From positions 124,001-188,000 of the forward strand of contig NZ_AP028056.1 in the NCBI RefSeq assembly GCF_030297015.1: a stretch of 64,000 nucleotides of DNA, written 5' to 3'. Made by a program: the position numbers and the translations under genes. This document shows positions 35,024 through 44,100 of the stretch, piece after piece. The DNA is from Brooklawnia propionicigenes (GTDB lineage: Bacteria > Actinomycetota > Actinomycetes > Propionibacteriales > Propionibacteriaceae). Every line of letters begins with the position of its first letter. Position 1 is the stretch's first letter. Under the pieces are notes generated by a model. It was not told where the DNA came from and ran no database searches. It was given only the letters and a program-made list of their open reading frames with translations.

Positions 35024-35794
35024 ATGACAGATCTGGAACAAGAACGATGGAACTTGGACCAGGTTCAGCGGATGACCGCAGACTATTCCGAAGCGACGGG
35101 ACTCGCTTCGGTAATCGTGGAGGCGCGCGGGGTACCAGTGGCGGCACCCTGCGCATTCACCGAGTTCTGCCAGGCCATGCGCTCGGATCCGGTGCGAGCC
35201 AAGCTTTGTGAGAGCTGTGACGCTCATGGCGGACTGCAGTCTCTGATCGAACAGTCGCCGCGCATCTATCGATGTCATGCCGGCCTGATCGACTTCAGTG
35301 TGCCGATGATGGAAGGAGACAAGTATCTGGGAGCGATCGCTTCGGGTCAGGTGCGTCAGACCGACGACGCCGATCAACCGCAGTATCTGACCACCGGTAG
35401 CACCTGGCAGGACGATCCACGCCTGGTCGAGCTGTACAACCAGGTTCCCGTCTATTCACGCCGACGCATCATTGCGGCATCGGAGACGCTGCTCGGGCTG
35501 AGCAAGTCCGCCGGACTGGTCAACAAGTGCCCGATCTTCAATCTGCCGACCAGGTCGGGCTCTCGTGCCGCCGAGACGGTGCACCCGGAGCGCACTCAAC
35601 CGCAATTCCAGTTGCTGACCCAGATCGTTTCAGCAGATGACGAATCCGGCTCCCGAACCGTCTCCGAGCACCACGCTGCGCTGCGCGATGCGCTCACCGC
35701 GGAGAACCTGGACGAAGCATTCATCCAAGGCATGCGTCCGGCAGTATCAGCTATCGTCAGCGCAAGCGTCTATCGCGGGGCACAAAACCTCTGA
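35024..35794 (+). CDS. PocR ligand-binding domain protein without HTH
   Basis: 256-residue protein. Residues 8 to about 175 form a PocR sensory domain with the conserved cysteine pattern FTEFCQAMRSDP, KLCESCDAHG and RIYRCHAGLIDFSVPM. PocR of Salmonella activates 1,2-propanediol and cobalamin genes, and such domains usually precede an AraC HTH or kinase. Here the C-terminal 80 residues carry no recognisable HTH, so the protein is probably a standalone ligand sensor or a truncated regulator. AGGGAGGG precedes the ATG. A hairpin follows the gene. Confidence 0.82.
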   Translation: MTDLEQERWNLDQVQRMTADYSEATGLASVIVEARGVPVAAPCAFTEFCQAMRSDPVRAKLCESCDAHGGLQSLIEQSPRIYRCHAGLIDFSVPMMEGDKYLGAIASGQVRQTDDADQPQYLTTGSTWQDDPRLVELYNQVPVYSRRRIIAASETLLGLSKSAGLVNKCPIFNLPTRSGSRAAETVHPERTQPQFQLLTQIVSADDESGSRTVSEHHAALRDALTAENLDEAFIQGMRPAVSAIVSASVYRGAQNL

Positions 35795-35838
35795 CGAGGA
35801 CGTTAGCAATGCGGTCTTTGCGGCGCTATTACGTCGCC

Positions 35839-35859
35839 GGTACGAGAGTGATTCGTACC
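35839..35859 (+). terminator. Candidate terminator hairpin after the PocR-domain gene
   Basis: GGTACGA (35839-35845), loop GAGTGAT, TCGTACC (35853-35859) form a perfect 7-base-pair stem followed by CCTTTC. It lies 45 bases after the PocR-domain stop. It is only moderately GC-rich and lacks a long U tract, so terminator activity is unproven; a protein-binding palindrome is the alternative. Confidence 0.4.
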
Positions 35860-36027
35860 CCTTTCAGGCGTATATCTGTTAACCCGTGAAGGGCGGGCTC
35901 GTCGATCGAAGCCGGACGCGCCCAAATCGTGTCCGAGAATCGCAGATTTGTATCACTGCCTCGTCCGGCCGGCCGACGTGCGACTGGGATACTGCAGAAC
36001 ACGGCGCTCGGCCGTAGGTTTGTACCC

Positions 36028-36810
36028 ATGAAGAGGACTCCTCGCGACATCGAATGCTGGCTGACCGACAAAGATGGCGTACTGCTCCAAGGCGACGTCC
36101 CCCTCCCGGGTGCCTCCGATCTGATCAACTGCTGGGTTGACACCTCGCGCCGCTTCCTGATGCTGACCAACGACTCGAGCTACACCGCCCGGGATCTTTC
36201 GGCCCGTCTCGAGCAGGCTGGGCTGATCGTCCCCGAGGAGAATCTGTGGACCTCGGCACTTGCGACCGCCGACTTCCTGGCCGGCCAGCATCCCGGAGCA
36301 CGGCTCTATGTCGTCGGCGAGGTCGGCCTGACCACGGCCCTGCACGATGCCGGCTTCGTCATGGTCGAGGAGGATCCCGACTACGTCGTGGTCGGCGAGA
36401 CCCGCACGTACTCCTTCGAGGCGATCACCATGGCGATCAATCACATCATCGGCGGTGCCCGCTTCATCGCAACGAACCCCGACACGCTCGGCACCAGCCC
36501 GACGGGCGTGCTGCCCGCCACCGGTTCGGTCATCGCCCTCATCACGGCGGCGACAAATCGTCGTCCCTATGTCGTCGGCAAGCCCAATCCGATGATGTTC
36601 CGCAGTGCGATGAACCGCATCAAGGCGCACAGCGAAACCACGGCCATGATCGGCGATCGTATGGATACCGACATCGTTGCCGGCATCGAGGCAGGGTTGT
36701 TCACCGTGCTCGTCCTCACCGGCATCACCGGACGCAAGGACCTGGAGCGTTTCCCCTATCGTCCGAACCTGGTGGTGGAGTCGGCGGCAGCACTACGCAA
36801 GATGCTGTGA
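36028..36810 (+). CDS. HAD-IIA family sugar/nucleotide phosphatase (NagD-like)
   Basis: 260-residue HAD hydrolase of subfamily IIA. Motif I is WLTDKDGVLL (nucleophile D14, acid D16), motif II is LTNDSS, the Lys motif is in VVGKPNP, and motif IV is IGDRMDTDI. NagD-type enzymes dephosphorylate nucleoside monophosphates or sugar phosphates. The mRNA may be leaderless: TAGGTT (36016-36021) fits a TAnnnT -10 box seven bases before the ATG, and no ribosome binding site is seen. Neighbours do not suggest a pathway. Confidence 0.88.
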   Translation: MKRTPRDIECWLTDKDGVLLQGDVPLPGASDLINCWVDTSRRFLMLTNDSSYTARDLSARLEQAGLIVPEENLWTSALATADFLAGQHPGARLYVVGEVGLTTALHDAGFVMVEEDPDYVVVGETRTYSFEAITMAINHIIGGARFIATNPDTLGTSPTGVLPATGSVIALITAATNRRPYVVGKPNPMMFRSAMNRIKAHSETTAMIGDRMDTDIVAGIEAGLFTVLVLTGITGRKDLERFPYRPNLVVESAAALRKML

Positions 36811-36843
36811 ACCGGCGAACGGGCCATCCCATGGCAGCGCATG

Positions 36844-38217
36844 TCACGCGTAGGAGCGGATCTGGTCCGCTTCACTGGTGATCGTCGCCTCATCGATCAG
36901 GCCTGAGCTCTTGACGACCTCCACCCAGCGATCGAGACTACTCGTCAAGGCCCCGGAATCGATCAGAGCCGACTGAAGATCGCTGGCAGCCTGAGTCTTG
37001 AGCGCCGTCCACTCCTCGTTGGCTTCGAAAGCAGTCACTAACGGGTTGTTACCACCCATGCCGCCAGGCATGCCACCGCCCCAAGCGCCGCCTGAAGATT
37101 GCATGTCGCTCGGCATGCCACTGGGCATCTGCCCAGCCGGCATGCCGTTGCCCTGCCCACCCGGCATACCACCGCTTTGCCAATCGCTCGGCATGTCTGA
37201 GGGCCGCATGCCGCTCGGCATGCCACTAGGCATCCCCGAAGACGTTCCGCCCATGCCGCCCGGTGACCCACCGAAGGCGAGATTGTGGTCCCATGCGACG
37301 ACAGTGAACTTCTGGGTCGTCGAATCCCAGAAGAGGTACGAGTTGTTACCGGGACCGTCAATGTCGTCGGAGTTATTGACGAGTTCCTCAAACGCCAGGT
37401 AGGTCGCGAATGAGTCGATGTCGAGCAGGTTCGGCAGCTGCGCTGCGATCTCCTCCTCGGTTCCGTTGTTCACCAGGTCGAGGAGTTGAACCAGTGGAGC
37501 ATAGTCATCGGGACCCGCTTCGATGTCGAACGAATCCGAATAGTCTGCATCAGAGCCAAGCCAGCTCCAACTACCGTCCGCTTCTGCCTTGTAGAGGACC
37601 GAGTCACTGCCTGCATCCGGGAAGTTGTCGGCAACCCAGCTCTCATCCAGGTTCTGCACGACGAGTCTGAGTTGGGCGTCGCTGCCGTTCACCGAGAAGG
37701 ACGATTCGACGGCCTGTTCACTGGCCAGGCCGGCCGTGCCCAGCAGATCCAGAGCAACCGCCTCGTTGAGGGATGTCTCAGTCGAGTTCGCCCGCACCGT
37801 GAAATCGGTGTAACCGTCCAGATTTGCACCACTCACGTATTTGTCGAGTTTGATACGCCAGGGCAGGTCCTGCGGCGCCGATTCGGTAGTCACTCCTCTC
37901 AACGACGAGTTGCCCTTGAGTTTGATGCCGACATTCTCGAAGACCGTGCCGTCCATCGTGACAGTCGCAGAGACCCAATCCTTGTCGCCGCTGTCCATGT
38001 ACGTCTGCAGCATTAATGTCAAATCGTCCTGACCCACATCAATGATCACCTCATGGGCCTCGGACGAATCGAAGATGCTTCCGCTGGCCACCGTGCCCGT
38101 GCCGGCCAGCTCTGAGGCGTCACCTGACGCCGAGCCAGCTGACGAACACCCCACTAAACCGAGCAATACCGCGACTCCGAGCGCCAGCACGGACGTCCAC
38201 CAACGTCGAATCACCAT
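36844..38217 (-). CDS. CotH-like kinase lipoprotein with Met/Gly-rich insert
   Basis: 457-residue protein. The signal peptide ends in LGLVGC (lipobox), so it is a lipoprotein. The CotH kinase fold is seen in IKLKGNSSLRG, PWRIKLDKY, NLDESWVADNF-like region and the metal-binding WDHNLAFGG. CotH is an atypical protein kinase of spore coats, but related proteins occur in non-sporulating bacteria. About residues 317-392 form a low-complexity insert full of GMPSGM and PGGMGG repeats. The substrate is unknown. The neighbours are the HAD gene and the Nfn-like gene. Confidence 0.87.
   Translation of the reverse strand: MVIRRWWTSVLALGVAVLLGLVGCSSAGSASGDASELAGTGTVASGSIFDSSEAHEVIIDVGQDDLTLMLQTYMDSGDKDWVSATVTMDGTVFENVGIKLKGNSSLRGVTTESAPQDLPWRIKLDKYVSGANLDGYTDFTVRANSTETSLNEAVALDLLGTAGLASEQAVESSFSVNGSDAQLRLVVQNLDESWVADNFPDAGSDSVLYKAEADGSWSWLGSDADYSDSFDIEAGPDDYAPLVQLLDLVNNGTEEEIAAQLPNLLDIDSFATYLAFEELVNNSDDIDGPGNNSYLFWDSTTQKFTVVAWDHNLAFGGSPGGMGGTSSGMPSGMPSGMRPSDMPSDWQSGGMPGGQGNGMPAGQMPSGMPSDMQSSGGAWGGGMPGGMGGNNPLVTAFEANEEWTALKTQAASDLQSALIDSGALTSSLDRWVEVVKSSGLIDEATITSEADQIRSYA
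37044..37269. repeat. Low-complexity repeat coding the CotH Met/Gly/Pro insert
   Basis: On the plus strand the region is full of repeated GGCATGCC-like units, for example GCCGCTCGGCATGCCACTAG. On the coding strand these give SGMPSGMPSGM, GGMPGGQGNGMP and GGGMPGGMGG. The number of units could vary between strains because such repeats slip. It is an internal part of the CotH gene. Confidence 0.7.
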
Positions 38218-38287
38218 TAGTCAAGCATCAGACGCCATGCTGTGCTGTCTCTGGCGCCAATCTGTGTGACAGCTGGGTTTTCCGCCG

Positions 38288-41116
38288 TCAGACCCACCCG
38301 TGTTTGATCTTGCTCTGTTGTTCCTGCGACTTGAAGAGATTGAACCGTGGCAAGAACTTGTCCCAGTCGATCGCATGCGAGTCCAGTTCGGGCCCATCGA
38401 TGCAGGCGTGCTTGCGGATCAGCTTGCCGTCGATCAGCACCGGGACCATGCAGGCCCCGCACATGCCGGTGGCATCCACCATGATCGAGTTCAGCGAGGC
38501 GACCGTCTTGGCTCCGTAGGGCTTCGTCAGATCCGAGACCGAGCGCATCATCATCGGCGGACCGATGGTGGTGACCTCGGCGATCGGGCGTCCCTCGCCG
38601 CGCTGGTTTGCGTCGAGCAGATCTTTGAGCGGCACGGTCACGAACCCCTCGATGCCGAACGAGCCGTCGTTGCTGGTGTAGATCACCTCGAGTTGATCGC
38701 CGAACTCGGCCTGCAGTTCGTCCACCCGTTCGCCCTCGCCCACCCAGAACAGCAGGTCGGCGCTGCGGAATCCCGCGATCAGCGTGACGTGATTGCCCAG
38801 CTGCAGGTTCGCTCGTGCGATCGGGTAGACCGGCGGCAGTCCGACACCGCCGGCGGTGAAGACCACGGTCTGATCGTCGGCGATCTTGTGCAGTTCACTG
38901 GGCTGGCCCAGCGGGCCGGCGATGCCTTCGAGACGGTCCCCCACCTTCATCGCGTTGATCATCTTCGAGGTGGTGCCCATGCCCTGGACGACGAGCACGA
39001 TCGTGCCGGCCTCGGCGTCCCAGTCGGCCAGTGTGAGCGGCACCAGCTCTCCCTGTGGCTCGGCGAGCACCCGCACGAATTGGCCGGCCTGCGCATTCTT
39101 GGCGATGACCGGAGCATTGACGGTCAGCTCGATGATGTTCGGCTGCAGTTCGCGGCGCTCGATGATGGTGTTCGGGGCGCTGGCCAGATCGGTGAAGCGT
39201 TTTGCCCCGGCCACCATCTCGATGATCTGCGCGGCAGGCAGCAGCGACGCCTCCCTGATCTCCCGGGCTGCGGCCTGGCCGTCCCCGGCGGCCTTGACTG
39301 CCGTCGATCCGCCACGTGCTGCGTCACCACCGGAGTAGACGCCGCCGATCGAGGTTGCCTGGCTGCCTTCGGTGAGTTCCAGGGCACCAGCAGTGGTCAC
39401 CGTCAGCTCGGGTTCGGAATCGCGAATGATCGGGTTCGCCGAGTTGCCGAGCGCCATGATGACCAGGTCGACGTCCACCGTCTCGCTGGTGCCGGTGGCC
39501 ATCGGCCGACGACGCCCGGACGCGTCCGGGGCCCCCAGCTCCATGACCTCGAGCACGGCCGAATTCACGAAGCCGGTCCGGTCGTCGCCGCGGAACTCGC
39601 TGGGTGAGCGCAGGGTGGCCAGTTCGATGCCTTCTTCCAGCGCATGCGCCAGCTCCTCGACACGGGCCGGCATCTCCTGGCGGGTGCGGCGGTAGACGAT
39701 GGTCACCTTGCCGCCGAGTCGGCGCGCGGTACGGGCCGCGTCCATCGCCGTGTTCCCGCCGCCGATGATCATGATCTTCTTGCCGCGGCATTCGGGCAAC
39801 GGAGTCTCATGGTCGGGTCGGTGACCCTGCATGAGGTTGACCCGGGTCAAGAACTCGTTGGCGCTCATCACATTGAGCAGGTGTTCGCCGGGCACGTTCA
39901 TGAAGCGCGGCAGGCCGGCGCCCGAGCCCACGAAGATGTGCGAGAAGCCGGCCTCCTTCAGTTCGGCCAGGGTCGCGGTCTTGCCGACCACGAAGTTGGT
40001 GACGAAGCGGCCGCCCAGTGCGGTGATCTTCTCCACCACATCGTCGATCAGTGAGTTCGGCAGCCGGAACTCCGGGATGCCGTAACGCAAGACACCACCC
40101 AGCCGGTGGAAGGACTCGAAGATGGTCACCGGGTGACCTTCGGCCGCCAGTAGGAACGCATTGATCAGCCCGGACGGCCCCGAGCCGACCACCGCGACCG
40201 GCGGCTTGGTGGCCACCTGCCATGGGTCGGGCACGTTCGCGTAGCGCGCGATGTTGCCGTCCGGATCGACGACCCGGTCGCGCTGCGGCAGGAACCACTC
40301 GAGCTGGCCGATCTCGATCGGACGCCCCGAATGCGCGCAGACGGACTGGCACTGCAGTTCCTGCGGGCAGACCCGCCCGGTGACGTTCGGCAGCGGGTTG
40401 ATCGACTCGATCAGATCGAGAGCCTCGCGGAAATGGCCGGTACCCAGCAGCTGCATCATGTCGGGAATGTGCACCTGAACCGGGCAGCCGCCGCGCGGCT
40501 CCTTGCGTCCGGCCAGCAGCTCGCCGAGCTGGCAGGGCTTGTCGGCGCACTGCTTGTCGCGCAATGCCTCCAGCCAGACCAGCAGATCGACCTCACGCTG
40601 GGTGTAGCCGATGTTCATGTAGCCGAGGTAGCCCTGGTTGACCAGTTCGAAGTCTTCGCTGCGCTGCTCGGGGGTGCGGATATACGGCGGAATCGAGGAG
40701 CCGGCCGGCCAGTTGACCGACAGCCCCTTGAACACCGGGTAGCGCTCCGAAAGGTAGCTGTCGAGCGCGCGGATGAACTTGCGCTTGGCTCCCAGCGGCA
40801 GATTCCAGACGAAACGCATCAGCACCAGGGATGCGTCGTTGCCCAGCAGCAGTTTCTGCCACAGGGCCGTGGTGAATTCCTCGGACAGCTCCGGCTGGCG
40901 GAACTCGGCGGCGATCGCCCCCATCCCGTCGGAGATGAACATGTCGCGGAAGGCGCGCGGATTGGTCTGCAACCGGCGCCCGAGCAGATCGATCTGACGC
41001 CGGTAGGTCTCCACCGCCTCCGAGCGGGCCAGCTCCTCGACCTCGGTCGCGGTCTGAGCGAGCGCCTGGGACGCCGAAAGATAGCGGGTCAGATCATCGT
41101 GGCTTGTCGTGGTCAT
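38288..41116 (-). CDS. NfnB-NfnA-like fused oxidoreductase
   Basis: 942-residue fusion. An N-terminal extension of about 200 residues has no family I recognise. Then a GltD/NfnB-type module: Fe-S cysteines (GRVCPQELQCQSVCAHSG), an FAD site (VAVVGSGPSGLINAF) and an NAD(P) site (IMIIGGGNTAMDAARTARR). Then an NfnA-type FNR module: TAGGVGLPPVYPIA and cluster cysteines in MCGACMVPVLIDGKL. In NfnAB-type enzymes the subunits bifurcate electrons between ferredoxin, NADH and NADP+. The gene follows nifJ by 10 bases and shares its operon, so it probably accepts reduced ferredoxin from PFOR. Start 41116 has AGGAGG upstream. Confidence 0.86.
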   Translation of the reverse strand: MTTTSHDDLTRYLSASQALAQTATEVEELARSEAVETYRRQIDLLGRRLQTNPRAFRDMFISDGMGAIAAEFRQPELSEEFTTALWQKLLLGNDASLVLMRFVWNLPLGAKRKFIRALDSYLSERYPVFKGLSVNWPAGSSIPPYIRTPEQRSEDFELVNQGYLGYMNIGYTQREVDLLVWLEALRDKQCADKPCQLGELLAGRKEPRGGCPVQVHIPDMMQLLGTGHFREALDLIESINPLPNVTGRVCPQELQCQSVCAHSGRPIEIGQLEWFLPQRDRVVDPDGNIARYANVPDPWQVATKPPVAVVGSGPSGLINAFLLAAEGHPVTIFESFHRLGGVLRYGIPEFRLPNSLIDDVVEKITALGGRFVTNFVVGKTATLAELKEAGFSHIFVGSGAGLPRFMNVPGEHLLNVMSANEFLTRVNLMQGHRPDHETPLPECRGKKIMIIGGGNTAMDAARTARRLGGKVTIVYRRTRQEMPARVEELAHALEEGIELATLRSPSEFRGDDRTGFVNSAVLEVMELGAPDASGRRRPMATGTSETVDVDLVIMALGNSANPIIRDSEPELTVTTAGALELTEGSQATSIGGVYSGGDAARGGSTAVKAAGDGQAAAREIREASLLPAAQIIEMVAGAKRFTDLASAPNTIIERRELQPNIIELTVNAPVIAKNAQAGQFVRVLAEPQGELVPLTLADWDAEAGTIVLVVQGMGTTSKMINAMKVGDRLEGIAGPLGQPSELHKIADDQTVVFTAGGVGLPPVYPIARANLQLGNHVTLIAGFRSADLLFWVGEGERVDELQAEFGDQLEVIYTSNDGSFGIEGFVTVPLKDLLDANQRGEGRPIAEVTTIGPPMMMRSVSDLTKPYGAKTVASLNSIMVDATGMCGACMVPVLIDGKLIRKHACIDGPELDSHAIDWDKFLPRFNLFKSQEQQSKIKHGWV

Positions 41117-41126
41117 GGCCGCCTCC

Positions 41127-44100
41127 TCAGTGAATGATTTCGGCATCACAGTTGGCAACGACCTTGGCGATCCGCCGCCGAAGATCGTCGGTGGGTTCCA
41201 CCTTGTCGACGGCTCCGGCGATCAGCCGCGCGGCATCGCGGGTCTGACCGTCCACGATCACCTTGGTGCGTTCGAACAGTTCCGGCAATTCCTGCCAGCA
41301 GTTCTTGCAGTCGGTGCACTTGGCGATGTCGTCGGCGTCGAGCCGGACGATGGGCAGGCCGGTCTCGGCAGGAGCGGCAGCCGCTGCCGGAGCCGGTCCA
41401 CCGAATCCACCGAAGCCGCCACCAAAGGTGGTGACCGGCTGGGCTGCGGTCGAGGCGGCGAGTTCGCTCATCGCGCGGGCGATCTCGTCCATGGACGACT
41501 CGCGGGCGGCCATCGCACCGTCATAACGCGACTGCAGATCGTCCAGATCGGACTTGTGCAAGGCCTTGAGCCGCTCGATGTCGACTCCGGCCAGGTACTG
41601 CAGCAGTTGCCAGTTGCGGCGACGACCTTCGACCATCGCGACGATCGTCTGGCTGACCTTGATCTTCACCAGCCGGTCGGCGCCGTCGGTGGACCAGATG
41701 AACGGCACATGCGTGGCACGGTCGGCCTCGGGCAGATCGATGTAGTCCTCGACGGGCACGGCAATGGCGTCCTGATCGATCTGCAGCTTGCTGAACTGCT
41801 TCTTGAAACGGACCTCGCCCATGGCGAACTGCGCCGGGGTCAACGGGAATTCCTTGAGTCGCAGCTCACCGGTCTCGTCCACGAATTCGATGGTGTGGGT
41901 CGTCCACAGTTTGCCAGGATCGGGGTTACCGTCCAGATCGAACCAGTCCCGCAGATTGTCGCCCTTGCGGGGATCGTGCACGAAGACCGGAGCCATCCGG
42001 GAGGCGACGGCCATCCGCCCGCGTTCGTTGGCCATGTTGTCGGCGATGCCGTTCTCACCCTGGCACGGTGTGTAGACGTCGATCAGGGCTGCACCGTCGC
42101 TGAAGTTCAGCATGTCCATGGCCGCGCGCAGGAAGTGTCCCTGCATGGCGGTCGCCGTGGCGGCCACATAGGTGTTCGGATGGAACGCCGCCAGAATCGC
42201 CAGCTCCTTGCGGTCCTCGGTCTTGCCGGTGGCAGTCGCGCCGACCCGCGCCAGATCGGCGTCCTGGCCGATGAAGCTGGCGGTGGACGCCTGGCCCCCA
42301 GTGTTGGAGTAGCCGCCGGTGTCGAGCACCATCATCTTGATCGGAGTGCTCGAGGTGAGGATGCGCGAGAGCGCACCGAAACCGATGTCGTAGTTGGCGC
42401 CGTCGCCACCGATGGTGAGCACGGTCGGCAGGTATGCCAGTTCTTCATCGGTGAACTCCGACCAATCCAGGGTGGCCAGTTCGCGGTCGTGGACGGCCGG
42501 ATCGTAGGCATCCTCGAGTTCCAGACGCGCTACCCGGACGGCCTTGACCAGATCGGCCGCCTTGGCGGCGAGCCCCTCGTAGATGCCCTTGGCCAGGGCT
42601 TGAGCGTCCTGGAAGAGGCTGTTCACCCACGGATCGGTGAAGGCGTTGTAAGGCATGGTGGAGGCATACACGCTGGAGCAGCCGGTCGAGTTGGCGACCA
42701 CTGTAGTGGCGGGCGCCTTGCCGATCGGGCCGCCCTCGAGCAGGTACAGGCCCTTCTCGAGTTCGGCGATGGTGGCCTCCAGCCGGGCCTTCCGCTCGGG
42801 CGTGATGTCCACGGCGTCGTCGAGTGTCGCCGACACTGCGTCGACGAGCGCCGTCAGCAGGATCCGCTGTTCGGACTGGCGTTTGGCGCCCAAGGCGTGG
42901 CTGGTGGCCATCACCATGCGGGTGCTGGTGACCTCACCGCAGCCGCGGCATCCGCCATGGCCGCCGGTCACCGCGTAGTAGTTCGCCCGATCGAGGAACA
43001 GCCGCTTGGTGTCGCCACCGGGATCCACGGCCCCGGCGGTGAACCGCGCGGGAGTGTTCGGGGTCCGCGACAAGAACTCGAAGCCGCTTTCCAGCTTCTC
43101 CTCGATCTCGGGGGTCTGGTCGAAGGCGGTCAGTGCGCCGGGACCACACACGTCGACGCATTCCAGACAGCCGGTGCACTTCCAGGGATCGATGGTCACC
43201 GAGTACAGACCGCCGTTGCCCGGGGTTTCGCGTTCGATGGCATCGAAGAAGGGACGGGTCCGTGCCACCGGGAAGCCGCGCAGCACCTCGACGCACGCCC
43301 CGAAGTTGCGGCGCAGGTACGACCCGGAGGTGGCGGGCACCAGCTCGTCGGCTGCCTTGGCGACCAGGTCGGCCAGCGGGCCGGCGTCCTTGTCCGCGCG
43401 GTAGTACTCACGCACCCGAGAAGCGATGCCGTAGATGTGATCGCGCATGGCGGCCCGTTGCGGCTGGTTCACCTCGATCATCTCGACCGCGGCCGCGATG
43501 AGCGTATGGATCTCGTGTACGGCATTGGGGATCGCGGCGTCCGGGCAGGCCAGCGTGCACTCCATACAGCCCGTGCACAGCGAGGCATCGAAGATCGGCA
43601 CGGTGCGCCGGAACATGCCCTTGTCCTTGCCGGCGGCGGTACCCGATGGCACGAACAGCCCGGAACCCGGGAAGACCGGCGCACGACCCACCGTTCCGTC
43701 ACGGAACGGCTTGCCCATGATCCGCTCGTAGTAGTCCGCATCGAACAGATTGGAGGCAGCGCATGGGCTTGGGCACATCGCCGACGACAATGCCAGCCCC
43801 CGCGAGTTCACCGGCGCCGACTCCGCATCGATCGTCAGGTAGGCAGGCTCGTCATACGGCACCGGAATGACAGCGGTCAGACCGTCTTCGATCACCGCCA
43901 TATTGGACGACACGATCGCGGTCCCCTTGCGTCCGAACTTCTTGGAGATCTGCAGGTAGACCTTCTCGCGCAGCGCGTCGAGCGAGGTGTCCTGGACGAT
44001 GCGGTCGACACCACCGACGACCGCGCCGATGAACGCGATGCCCATCATGCGGGTCTGCAGCTCGGGGGTGGGCGCATGCTCGGCGGCCACCGAGAACGCG

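Noticed and set aside
35795-35882. Possible frameshifted C-terminal HTH of the PocR-domain protein
   Set aside because: The alternative-frame translation is short and shows no AraC helix-turn-helix pattern, and a hairpin follows the annotated stop.
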